Below, one piece after another: positions 1 through 11,557 of a stretch of DNA of 64,000 bases; the first letter of the stretch is position 1; the number at the start of each line of letters is the position of its first letter. This DNA is from Limonium bicolor. Taxonomy: Eukaryota; Streptophyta; Magnoliopsida; Caryophyllales; Plumbaginaceae. The notes under the pieces were generated by a model. That model was given only the letters and a program-made list of their open reading frames with translations, was not told where the DNA came from and ran no database searches. The position numbers were made by a program, and so were the translations under genes. The stretch spans positions 251,495,810 through 251,559,809 of the forward strand of contig CM041782.1 of the NCBI GenBank assembly GCA_023374045.1, given 5' to 3'.

Positions 1-1166
1 GATTATAAGCCTAGGAAAGCGAGCTTTCAAACCGGAATTGAAAAGAAACAAGATATAAGTGCTTAAAGCACATTTTTATACCTTAAGAACAAGATTAGAT
101 TCCTCCACCTCCTTCCCTTGTTACAGCTGAGAATCACCCTCCTTTTAACCTCCAAAACAACCTAGAACCATGGGTGGAAATGGTTGATGCTTAGCTCCAT
201 GGAAAGAGGAAAGAAAAGTGAAGAGAATGAACATAAAATGGCTTAATAAGCTTACCTATGTAGCAAGGTGTTCTTCTCTGAACTTGGCATGTTCTCACGG
301 TTTTGGAGAAGCAAAAGAGAGAATTGAGAAGCTTGGTGTCGGCTGGGAAGCAAGGCAAATGAGATAATTAAGCTAGTTTTGCTTTTAAGTTAGTTTAATG
401 TTACTTTAGGAATAGTAAATAGGTGACTCATTAGATTGGCTAGATATTTGTTTAGAGATTGATTAATGAGTGGGTATACAGCTAATGGAGGTCGGAAATG
501 GGGGGCTTGGTCAATGGATGACATTTGACCATAGTTTAAGTTAAGTAATTAAATGTTATTTTTGGGTACTATTCATCCAAAATTACCCATTTTGATTTTA
601 TTTTCAAACTTTGATTTAGACTTTATAATATAGTCTATCATGTCATATTAATGTTATAAAGAATATACTCTAGTCTTTAAAATGACAAAAAGTCATTATC
701 TTAGAGCTCATACACAAAAACGAGTTTTAAGGTGTTTTAGTGCACATTTTGTGTCACAAGATGTTTCTGAGCTTAGTTTTCTTTGAGAACAGTTTTGTTG
801 TGTTCCTTACATGATATTTGATCATAGGAATCCAATTTTATATAAAATAGAGGTCATTAGACCTTTAAGGTTTCCTTAGAGCACATTTTTGCCCTACTTG
901 ACCTTGAAGTATGTAAATGCTTGTTCTTTGTGTTGGAGTGTTGTACAATGATTTTAGTATGTTTATTTATGTGTTAATATGCTTAGGACAAAATCTTAGG
1001 TCCTAAGAAGTTCATTTGGGTATGTATTTACCCTAAACAGTCAAAGGGTGCAATATCTTGCTTTGTGTTGGCCATCGTTGTTCTCAATTGACTTTTAAGG
1101 CATGTTTAGGCCTTAATTAATGTGATTAGATGTTTAATCCATGTTTTATTAGTTTGGGGTATTTCA
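1..1166 (-). mobile_element. Partial long LTR (5' part), continues off the window
   Basis: On the minus strand the LTR begins at 1166 with TGAAATACCCC (rc at 1156-1166). This is the same start seen in the long LTRs at 24036 and 62140. Read on the minus strand it then has an AT-rich stretch, a region mentioning 'GGTCAAATG' like the GGTCAAACG of the other LTRs, a pyrimidine-rich leader-like stretch and possible GGTAAG splice donors. That layout matches the other long LTRs, but nucleotide similarity beyond the start is weak. No polypurine tract lies next to its start, so it was probably inserted into the integrase relic at 1167 rather than belonging to it. The other end is outside the window. 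Confidence 0.55.
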
Positions 1167-2010
1167 TCTTGCCCTTCCATGTTTTATAGCCTATATGATG
1201 CTTTTACTGTTTTTTGTACTACAATATATGGTCCATCCCATTGTGGTTCCAAATTTTTTGGTTGCTTTACTTCTCGTAGTACCAAATCTCCTGGGGAAAA
1301 ACATATTTCTCTAACTTTCTTCTTGAAATATTTTGTGATTTGTGTTTTGTCTTTTTTGTATCCTGACTTCCGCCTCACTCTTCTTTCTTCTAAGATATCC
1401 AGCTCATCCTAGATTTTCTGAGAATTTTCTTTCTTCTCATATAGTTTTATTCTATCTAAGGGGATTAATATCTCAACAGGTACTACAACTTCTAGTCCCT
1501 AGGCTAACCTAAAAGGTGTTTTGCCTGTTGCCATCCTGTATCCCCTTCATACTTGAGACAAAACTTCCACCCACTTCCCTTTCTTATTTTCGAGCTTTTT
1601 CCTTACTATCTAGACATTTGTGTTTTCTACTTGCCCATTTGCTTGTGGGTGAGCTATGATGCAAACCTGAGCACTATCTACTAGTCTTCACAGAACTTCC
1701 TAAAAGGAATCACAGTTAAATTGTGTGTCATTGTCCGTTATTATGGTCCATGGTAACCCTTATCTGCATACTACATTCTTTTAGATGAGTTCTTTCGATT
1801 TCTTCGTAGTGATGGATACGGTGGGTATGGCCTCTACCAATTTGGTGAAGTAGTCTACTGCTACATACATGTATTTGTATCTTCCGGGCGATGCTTCCGA
1901 AATGGTCCGACAATGTCAAGGCTCTATACCCTTTGGTATATGACTTGTGATCGATGTTAATTCTACTGAAGGAGTGTGGATCTTTGGTCCATGCTCCTGG
2001 CATGTTAACT
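1167..2010 (-). pseudogene. Ty3/gypsy integrase relic
   Basis: Minus-strand translation in shifting frames gives a recognisable Ty3-type integrase. Near 2000 there is a CQ-HG-KIHTP-like stretch typical of the N-terminal zinc-binding region. Near 1800-1860 there is the core with VAVDYFTKLVEA-like residues. At 1184-1378 an open stretch carries GDLVLREV and WDGPYIV, the usual C-terminal integrase motif. Several in-frame stops and frameshifts make it non-functional. The style of the N-terminal and core motifs suggests the Tat/Athila side of Ty3/gypsy, which is an inference. Nothing upstream of 2010 continues it, and the LTR at 1166 cuts it at the C-terminal end. Confidence 0.75.
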
Positions 2011-2104
2011 CTTTTTTTTTTTTGTAATAGATAATTCCAAGCCTAGAATTGAGGCGTCACACTCCGCCTCATTGTATATGATTTTGAATTCTAGTATGAC
2101 TGTA

Positions 2105-2350
2105 TATCAATCCAAAAGCTCATTCCAGAAGCTCCTTCCAGAGAGCGCCTTCCAAAAGCTTCTTCCAGAGAGCTTGACCTATAAGCTCCTTCCAGAGAGC
2201 TCGACCCAGAAGATTTCCTTCCAAAGAGCACCCTTTGGAAGATTTCGTTCTAGAGAGCGCCTTTCAGAAGATTTCCTTCCAGAGAGAGACTTCTAGAAGA
2301 TATCCTTTTAAAAGATTTCCTTCTAGAAAAGTCCTTCCAGAAGCATTCTC
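2105..2350. repeat. Minisatellite with CTTCCAGAGAGC-type units
   Basis: About ten degenerate units of roughly 20-26 bases repeat the words CTTCCAGAGAGC, CCAGAAG and AGATTTCCTTC. The short TTCTAGAA/TTCCAGAAG pieces are near-palindromic. Short open frames cross the array, but they only reflect the repeat and are not considered genes. Confidence 0.7.
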
Positions 2351-2439
2351 CGAAAAACTTAGAAAGTTTGTCTTCTACGGTCACCAAAGAATAATCTCCA
2401 ACCATGAAGAGAGCTAGGGCAACTCCAACTAGAATGCGT

Positions 2440-2880
2440 CAGGATATTGTCAAATAAGAAGCCAGGACGCATCCAGGAAGACTCTAGAAGTTTCCAAGTA
2501 ATGACCAACAAGGTAAAGATAAAGCGAAGACTCTATGACAACCCTTTGTATTTGGTGGGACCCCTTATGTATTTTTATCTTTGAGGCTACTTGGCTGCAC
2601 ACTTGTAAATGATAGGTTGTACGTGACAGTCTGGCATAATTGAAAATGCTCACCATTTGAGCGTATAAATAGGGGTTCACCCCTTAAAATAAAAGGCTTC
2701 ACAATCTTGCATTCCACAAATCACATCTTAACTCACAAGAATCATATCTTTTTGTTCTTGCACAATCAATCTCGTTTCGCATCTTGAAAGGCATTCCTTG
2801 ACTAGTGCAAAATCACAAATTCTCATAGAAACCTCAAAGCATTGGATTAAGGAAGTGATCTAGAGATCAAGATAGTTATA
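2440..2880 (+). promoter_or_regulatory. LTR-like promoter region with TATA box
   Basis: A clear TATAAATA lies at 2664-2671, followed by a GGGG and then AATAAA-like and CA-rich leader sequence (2690-2830). This is the usual look of a plant LTR U3/R junction. I could not find a second LTR copy, a primer site or TSDs, so it may be an LTR remnant or only an isolated promoter-like stretch. It points in the + direction, opposite to the integrase relic beside it. Confidence 0.35.
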
Positions 2881-4304
2881 GGGTTCAAAAAATATAAATT
2901 TACAGTAAATAAATTCATTTTATTAGTTTCTTTTTCATTTAAAATAAAGCGGTTGAGTAAAAATATACGAGGATGAGTAGAAAAAAAATTATGTTTTCAC
3001 AAATATATTACAATGATATACTACATCATTCGTCATTAAATTGGTTTCATTTCTTCACGTCAATACTATATCAATAATTTTATGTTTTGAATGGGTTCAA
3101 TGTTCGAAGATGCTTGTTTTGGGTAATCAGGACTGCTGTTTGTTTAGCCAGTTTTTCCAATTTTCAGGAAATGGAAAGGGAATGAGATTATCTAAAATCC
3201 TCCATTTTGATTCTCCGCCCCTACTAGGGTATGAGATTCTCTTTACCCGGTACACTTTGACCGGCGACATATGACACCATTGATCGGTGAATGTTGACCG
3301 TCAATTAATGCTCGTTGACTGGCAGCTCGCAGCCGTTAACTATTGATCGATGACCGTTGACTGTTATTTATTTTATTTTCCCCAGATCAAACAAACAACC
3401 AGGAAAATCAAAGAGAATTCTTTTCCATTCCTCTTCATTCTCTTTCTTGATTCCATTCTGTTTCCCTCGCTTGAAATAAACGCCCCTTGGTAATTAGAGA
3501 AAAATATTGAGTTCGAATAATTGGGATAGTTGCAATGTCAACCGAAGTGTAGAATAAGTAAATTCATGATGTAAGCTCAATCTATTGGGAGCGGATTATA
3601 TGACGGACAAGTATTTTCTGTCGGGCAACGGAACTCAGTTTTTTTTTACAGCTACAGTGTCATTCATGGGTATATCCCATCAATGTTTTTGTTTGTTATT
3701 GACATCTCATCTTTTATACAAATTTATTTTTGTTTTTTTTATTTTAAAAATGTTAAGTGTAATTATTTTGTCCTTTTAATAACACATTCTGTAATAATAT
3801 AGTTATTAATAAAATAATACACTAATTATATAAAAAATTATTTGACTATATTCATATATGTATGATTATTAAATATTATTTATTTAATTTGATAATATTT
3901 GTTGATGTACATATATCCTGATTGAAATTTTTTTAAAAAGTTGAATTAATGCAAAAACACCAAGTTAAATATTTATACTTTTTTTAAAGAAAATATTAAT
4001 GACACCGCTATTGTATTATAGTTTTTTGATCTTATAATATTTGTTGTCGATACATATATGTAAAAAATGGAGTATAACAATTCAAAATACACCAATTAAC
4101 TGTTTAAAATTAAGAAAGTTGCTAATATAGAAAATACCAAACCAATATTTATATTATTTTCACAATTAAAAAAAGTGATGTATAATATTTTTTAAAAATA
4201 TTGCATGTTAATTTTTTAATCTTCATGTTATAAGTTATCGTGTGGTGCATATATAAAAATTAAATGTTAACAAGTACGTAAAGTCGACTCAAACAATTCA
4301 GTTT
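2881..4304. other. AT-rich intergenic DNA, no gene seen
   Basis: No coding region with recognisable similarity is visible. The stretch 3041-3490 is less AT-rich and holds four TTGACC/TTGACT words at 3257, 3294, 3315 and 3357 (the W-box core). 3500-4304 is strongly AT-rich with many homopolymer runs. The open frames here (up to 77 codons) have no identifiable motif. Confidence 0.6.
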
Positions 4305-5054
4305 ATGTATAATGTTGGAAATGTTATGTATAATCATGGTGTGGAAACGTATATATATAATAATAGAATCGTAGAAACGTGGAAACGTTTATATAAACAC
4401 GTGGAAACGTTTATATAAAAACATGGAAACGTTTATATAAACTCGTGGATACGTTTATGCATAACGGTGGAAACGTTATACTTGATTGTGACGTGGAAAT
4501 GTGTCGTAGAAACGTTATATTTAATTGTGACATGGAATATAATTGTGTAAACATATATATATATATATGTAATCATGGCGTACATGTTTACGTTTATATA
4601 TAAATCGTGGAAACATATTGTGGCAGGGGAACATTCATATATAATTACTGAAATGTTTATATGTAATCATGTCATGGAAACGTTATATATAATCATGAAA
4701 CTGTAGAAACGGGGAAACGTTTAAAAAAACGTGGAAATGTATATATAACAACATGGAAATGTTTAAATAAAAAGGTGGAAACGTTATCTGACCTCGTGGA
4801 CTCCTTTATGTATAACGGTGGAAACATTATATATAATTGTGTCATGGAAACATCACATATAATTATAAAAATGTTTATATATAATCATGTAGTGGAAACG
4901 TTTATATGTAACCGTGGCGTGGAAACGTTATAGATAATCATGGAATTTTAGAAACGTGGAAACGTTTAAATTAACACGTGGAAACATTTATCTAAATTTG
5001 TGGACACCTTTATGTAAAACGTTGGAAATGTTATTTATAATTGTGGTGTGGAAA
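4305..5054. repeat. GTGGAAACGT tandem array
   Basis: The words GGAAACGT, AACGTTTATATA and ATAATCATGG recur some 20-25 times over 750 bases, with irregular spacing of about 20-40 bases. Each unit contains the palindrome AACGTT and an AT-rich linker. The units are diverged and mixed, as in an old minisatellite. The array ends where the telomere-motif satellite begins. Confidence 0.75.
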
Positions 5055-5056
5055 TC

Positions 5057-5815
5057 TGTCGAGTCAGTGACGACAATACAAAGTACAGAACGACTTCAAA
5101 ATAGATTACCCTACATCACACACCCTAAAAACAACCCTATAATAGCTAAAACGTCAAAGGGATTTTCAAGGTTTATAGTGCAGGGTTTAGGGTCTAACGA
5201 GTTAATGACGACAATACAAAATTTTAAAAAAGATAACCCTACCCCCCCCCCCCCCAAAACACCCCAAAACCCACCCTAGGATAGCTAAAAACATCGAAGG
5301 CATTTTTAGGGTTTGCAGTGGCGGGTTTAGGGTCCACAAACCCTACAAACCTGTCGAGTTAGTTGCTACCATATAAAGTACGCAACAAATTCCAAATAGA
5401 TTACCCCACCCCCTCCCCCCCCCCCCCCCCAAAAAAACACCCCAAAACCCACCATAGGATAGCTAAAAATGTCAAAGACATTTTTAGGGTTTGTAGTGGC
5501 GGGTTTAGGGTACGACCCTAAACCCGCTACCACAAACCCTAAAAATCTTTCGAGTTCGTTGCTACAATATAAAGTACGAAACAAATTCCAAATAGATTAC
5601 CCTACCCTAGGAAAGCTAAAAAATGTCGAAGGAATTTTTAGGGTTTGCAGTGGCGGGTTTAGGGTCTAACGACCCTAAACCCACTACCACAAACCCTAAA
5701 AACCTGTCGAGTTAGTTGCTACAATATAAAGTACAGAACAAATTTCAAATAGATTACCCTACCCCCAAAACACCCCAAAACCCACCCTAAGAAAGTTAAA
5801 AACGTCGAATTCACC
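5057..5815. repeat. Satellite-like units with telomere-motif hairpins
   Basis: About five units of roughly 140-200 bases start near GTCGAGTTAGTTGCTAC, continue through AGATTACCCTAC and a poly-C run (5243-5258, 5412-5430), and end in AGGGTTT / GGGTTTAGGG. Two units carry strong inverted repeats: 5481-5511 pairs with 5515-5545 (31 bases, 2 mismatches, 3-base loop), and 5635-5665 pairs with 5672-5702. The arms contain TTTAGGG/CCCTAAA, the plant telomere word, but not as a telomere tandem array. Another diverged copy lies at 6682-6915. Confidence 0.75.
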
Positions 5816-6265
5816 ACTTATTACTTAATGAATCATAATATCAATTTTAATGATTCATAATACAAAATTAATGAATTATATTATCAATTTAGTTTATCAT
5901 CGTATACATATAATTTTTTTTTTAAAAAAAAGGTGTCAAAACATATCCATGACTGGTCTTGTTTTGAAGAGCTTGAATTTAGGTGAACAATGATATAATT
6001 TTTTTTTCATTTTGGACTTATATATTAAAATTATAACAATATAAAGTTTTTATGATAAAGAATGAAAAAGAATAAAAACTAAAAAAAAGAAAAGGAAAGA
6101 AGATTAAAATACAAATTAAAATCATAAAACATAAAGTGATTCAAATCAGTCGTACTCTACATATATATATGTTTCTTGTCAAAGTGTCGTTTCACAAGTA
6201 ACACGTAATTGTATTTGTATGCCCTCTTATCAAGTCAAAGTAGAAAAAAACTAAAATAAATGGAC
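5816..6265. other. AT-rich spacer, no gene seen
   Basis: AT-rich DNA with poly-A and poly-T runs separates the satellite from the GAGGCAAC cluster. I see no coding, RNA or transposon-end signal. Confidence 0.6.
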
Positions 6266-6665
6266 AGTCCAGATTTTGTCCGTCAGTGACGGAAATCTGG
6301 CGTCCGTCACAGTACGTTCTCTCCGCCCCTATATCAATCGAGGCGACTAAATACTTACCTCCCAATATTATACAATACAACTGAGGCGACTTAAATTACG
6401 TTGCCTCCATGGATCAATCATGGGAGGCAACCTAAAACTTGCCTCCGAATATATAAACCACAACTGAGGCAACCTGGAGTAGGTTGCCTCCAATGATCAC
6501 TGAGCACACATAACAATAGGCAAAAATTTTGTGTCACCTCCATTGATCACACCAACAGAGGCTACACAATATATCGCCTCCATTGATCATACATACTGAG
6601 GCATCCCCTTGTGTCGCCTCCCTTGATTTTTGTATGGAGGCAAGTTTTATGTTGCCTCCGTTGAT
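6266..6665. repeat. Cluster of GAGGC(A/G)AC inverted repeats
   Basis: GAGGCGAC/GAGGCAAC words alternate with their complements GTTGCCTCC/TCGCCTCC about every 30-45 bases from 6338 to 6660, so neighbouring words can pair. A separate hairpin at 6269-6300 pairs CCAGATTT with AAATCTGG around CCGTCAGTGACGG. This arrangement resembles subterminal repeats of CACTA-type transposons, but I could not identify convincing CACTA termini or a 3-bp TSD. Confidence 0.6.
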
Positions 6666-6681
6666 GTTATACATGTTTGAT

Positions 6682-6915
6682 AAAAAATTGTTGTAGTTAA
6701 AGTATAGAACGATTTAAAAAAGATTACCCTATATCTCACATCCTAAAAACCACCCTATGAGAGTTAAAACAACGAAAGTATATTTTAGGGTTTGTAGTAA
6801 AGGGTTTAGGGTCTAATGACCATAAACCCTAAACCACAAACCCTAAAATTCAGTCGAATCAGTTGCGACTTTAGAAAATATAGAACGAGTTAAGAAAAGA
6901 TTACCCTACACATCA
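6682..6915. repeat. Diverged copy of the telomere-motif satellite
   Basis: The stretch repeats the satellite features at 5057-5815: AGATTACCCTA, CACCCTAT, then TTTTAGGGTTTGTAG, GGGTTTAGGGTCTAA and the inverted AAACCCTAAACC. It is separated from the main array by the GAGGCAAC cluster, suggesting an insertion or an independent unit. Confidence 0.6.
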
Positions 6916-7534
6916 AGATATGGGATTTAATACAAAGATTATTTTAGAGTATTTGTTATTGTCTAATTAAAATTAAGTAACCAAGTACTAAATTATCAAT
7001 GATCCTAACATGTAATTCTATCATTTTTAATCAATTTCATTACTTCATGAGAGAAAAAAAACTTTTGAAAAAGGGATACCTCATAAAAGAAAATACAATA
7101 TCATCATCCAAATTAACAAAAGAAAAGACTATGTCGTATTTTAATATACGCATACTTACCCTTTACCTCTTTTAACCACACTAGACAAGTATTTATACTA
7201 TAAAAATGGTGATATTAGGCTATCAAAATTATACTGCAAAATCACTGAAATTAATAAAAGAAAAATAAAGATTATCGTTGACACAAATCTACGTGTTTGA
7301 GTGGAAGTGAGCAGAAAAACAAAAGTTACATATATAACAATAGTATGAGAAGTTTCTAGACACATATAAGGGTGATAGTTAGTTATATAAAGTAGTTTTA
7401 GTTTAATGTAATTAATAGTTATTATATACTTAATATAAATAATTATACTACAAGGTATTGGAAAAGAAAAAAAAGCAAAAGTATATATTAAAAGAACAAA
7501 AGTATAGACACATCTTAGATTTGTGAAGATGACC
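6916..7534. other. AT-rich intergenic DNA, nothing recognised
   Basis: No gene, RNA or transposon end was recognised between the satellite copy and the MITE target site. Confidence 0.6.
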
Positions 7535-7542
7535 GATGACGA

Positions 7543-7995
7543 TAGGGGTGTCCATTTGGTTAATTCGGTTAACCGAAAACCGAATTTTGAAAAAAAAAAA
7601 GTTTTCGATTATTTCGGTTATAACCGAAATTCAGCTCCATAACCGAATTAACCGAAATAACCGAAAACCGAATTTTTTTCTACTTAATAACCGAAAACCG
7701 AACCGAAAACTGAATTAGTAGTGGTTAACCGTAATAAATTCGGTTAACCAAAATTTTTAAAAGAAAAATTATAATTTTGATTAATATTTATATATTTAAA
7801 TTTAATTTTAAAAAATATTTCGGTTATTCGGTTTACCGAAATATTCTCTTCAATAACCGAAAACCGAACCGAAATAAAATTCGGTTAACCGAAAACCGAA
7901 ATTTAAAAAAACGGTTATTTAAAACAGTTAAAAAAACCGAAAAAAAATCCGTTTTCGGTTATAACCGAATTAACCGAACCTAATGGACACCCCTA
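7543..7995. mobile_element. hAT-type MITE (453 bp) built from AACCGAA words
   Basis: The element starts TAGGGGTGTCCATT and ends with the inverted AATGGACACCCCTA. It is flanked by an exact 8-bp TSD, GATGACGA, at 7535-7542 and 7996-8003. TAG-like termini with an 8-bp duplication are the usual signature of hAT superfamily elements. The interior is almost entirely repeats of AACCGAA/TTCGGTT in both orientations and has no transposase. It lies about 400 bases upstream of the RPL24 start codon. Confidence 0.88.
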
Positions 7996-8212
7996 GATGA
8001 CGATGAGTATTCCTTTTTATTGGTCGTACATATCTGTTACGTGATGTATCATGAGTACGAGATCAAGAGTTCACATTCAGTTTGTCACAGACCGAAATAA
8101 TCGCTCCGTCACCAAACTCCACCCGCAATCTATTATGTTTAACGGTTTTGAAACAAAGACTTCAAAAATACTGTAGGTCTATATATTGGTCCAACACACA
8201 TGGTGTTGAACC

Positions 8213-8344
8213 GGCCCATTAAAATCACTTTTATATTCCCAGCCGGGCTGATTTACTTTCAGGCCTTTTACAAAGGTGGCCCATATTTAAGGACCATCGG
8301 TTCTCATTTCCTTCCATCGCGCCTTACAAATTTCTTTAGGGTTT
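8213..8344 (+). promoter_or_regulatory. RPL24: RPL24 proximal promoter (GGCCCA boxes and telo-box)
   Basis: GGCCCA occurs at 8213-8218 and 8278-8283 (site II elements on the reverse strand). TTAGGGTTT, the reverse complement of the telo-box AAACCCTAA, is at 8336-8344, about 50 bases upstream of the start codon. Site II plus telo-box is the known signature of plant ribosomal-protein promoters, bound by TCP factors and telobox-binding proteins. There is no clear TATA box. Confidence 0.75.
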
Positions 8345-8393
8345 AGGTTTCATTTGATGTGCATCGGAAGTAAGAGAGGTAGCAGCGGCAGCC

Positions 8394-10200
<1,807 letters not shown>

Positions 10201-10719
10201 GCTCTGTCCATCAAGCTTTAGTTTTGTATGTAGGCGTTATTAGTCCTTTGACTAAGATCTGTTTTTGTCTTCGGCTTTGAGTTCCAATCCTTTACTTTTG
10301 TTCCACAATATTGACTGTTGCTCAAAATATTTACTTTTTCTGCTGAACTGCAAATGCTATTTCTATCATCTTTTTGATATATACCTCATGGGAAACAATT
10401 ATTTATCTTTACGTGCGCGTTCCTCTTTAGGGGCTACTTGGATTCTCTCTTCATTGAAAGTTTGAAACGAACGTGTTTATATATATTATTGAAGCTTCAT
10501 AGTGTCACTTAGACGCCATTGGCTTAGGCGCATCTTAAGAACCAACCCTTGGTAAAGATTGAAGAACTTGTAACTCTGGCATTTATAGTGCATACTCGAT
10601 CGCAATTTGTTTCTATCCCAGGGTTACTAGTTTAGTTGTATTAGCTCTAACTGCATCCATAGATGCCATGTATTCAAAGTATATTAATCTATTCATCCCT
10701 TAATCTTCTCCCTCATTAG
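10201..10719 (+). other. RPL24 3' flank
   Basis: T-rich sequence after the stop codon is expected to hold the 3' UTR and poly(A) site. No single AATAAA is convincing. No further gene is seen before the MITE. Confidence 0.5.
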
Positions 10720-10728
10720 TATTTTTTA

Positions 10729-11212
10729 GAGTAAATTACTCGAACTCCCTTCAGAATAGGCATAATACAGTTAACATCTTGTGTTTATTATAATTATTGG
10801 TAACCATTTTGAGGTTATAGTATCTCTGACTATAAGTTCCCGAACTTATAATTTTTTTATCGTTATATGCTGATCTATCAGTTTAATCACATTATTAATG
10901 ACATACTGGACAAAAAACACTGCTTAATCAGCATTCTTATTGTTTGAAAAATGTCATCTTGAAAATGCATCCAAATTGGGATGAGAGAGACTTAAACGAT
11001 GTTGATTAAGCAGTTTTGTCATCGAGGCTAGCATTAATAATGTGATTAAGCTGATGGGTTAACATATAGTTAACATTTTGATAAAAAAGTTATAGTTCGG
11101 GGCTCATAGTCAGAGATACTGTAACCTCAGGGTGGTTACCAATAATTATGATAAACACAAGAGGGTTAAATGTATTATGCCCATACCTGAAGGGGTTCCG
11201 AGTAATTTACTC
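10729..11212. mobile_element. Foldback MITE with 9-bp TSD (MULE-like)
   Basis: The element is 484 bp and nearly palindromic along its length. It begins GAGTAAATTACTCG and ends with the inverted CGAGTAATTTACTC, and the arms stay complementary for about 230 bases. An exact 9-bp TSD, TATTTTTTA, lies at 10720-10728 and 11213-11221, which fits Mutator-like elements. It has no coding capacity. A read-through RNA would fold into a long hairpin. Confidence 0.85.
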
Positions 11213-11344
11213 TATTTTTTAAAATTTCCTTTTTCACTATTTCTTTATTATTAAAGTGATGGTGTCAGTCGATTTCACACTATTGTAATTTTTTTTTATT
11301 TTCTTACTGATGAAATTTACACCGGATTTAAGTATCTTACTGAC

Positions 11345-11362
11345 TAGGGGTGATAATTTTTA
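11345..11362. repeat. 18-bp direct repeat flanking the LINE, left copy
   Basis: TAGGGGTGATAATTTTTA is present exactly here and at 16419-16436. It is the best TSD candidate for the LINE, although 39 bases separate it from the poly-T run that marks the LINE tail. Confidence 0.6.
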
Positions 11363-11557
11363 TTCAACCTGAAACTTGATCCATATGTCTAGGAGGTTGC
11401 ATTTTTTTTTTTTGAAGAAGGGTAAGCTATATTAGAATTAACCAAGATGAAACATATTTACATGACAACAAAATTTGACTGCAACAGGCTGCAGTGACTC
11501 AAAATACAACTAGTCTATCGGCTGCAACAGAATGCAGTGAATAGAACAAACCACCAT

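Noticed and set aside
5243..5430. Poly-C runs as G-quadruplex or sequencing artefact
   Set aside because: Runs of one base type are at the limit of reliable reading, and no separate function can be supported.
6266..6700. CACTA transposon
   Set aside because: The repeats look similar to CACTA subterminal repeats, but neither a CACTACAAGAAA-like end nor a TSD was convincing.
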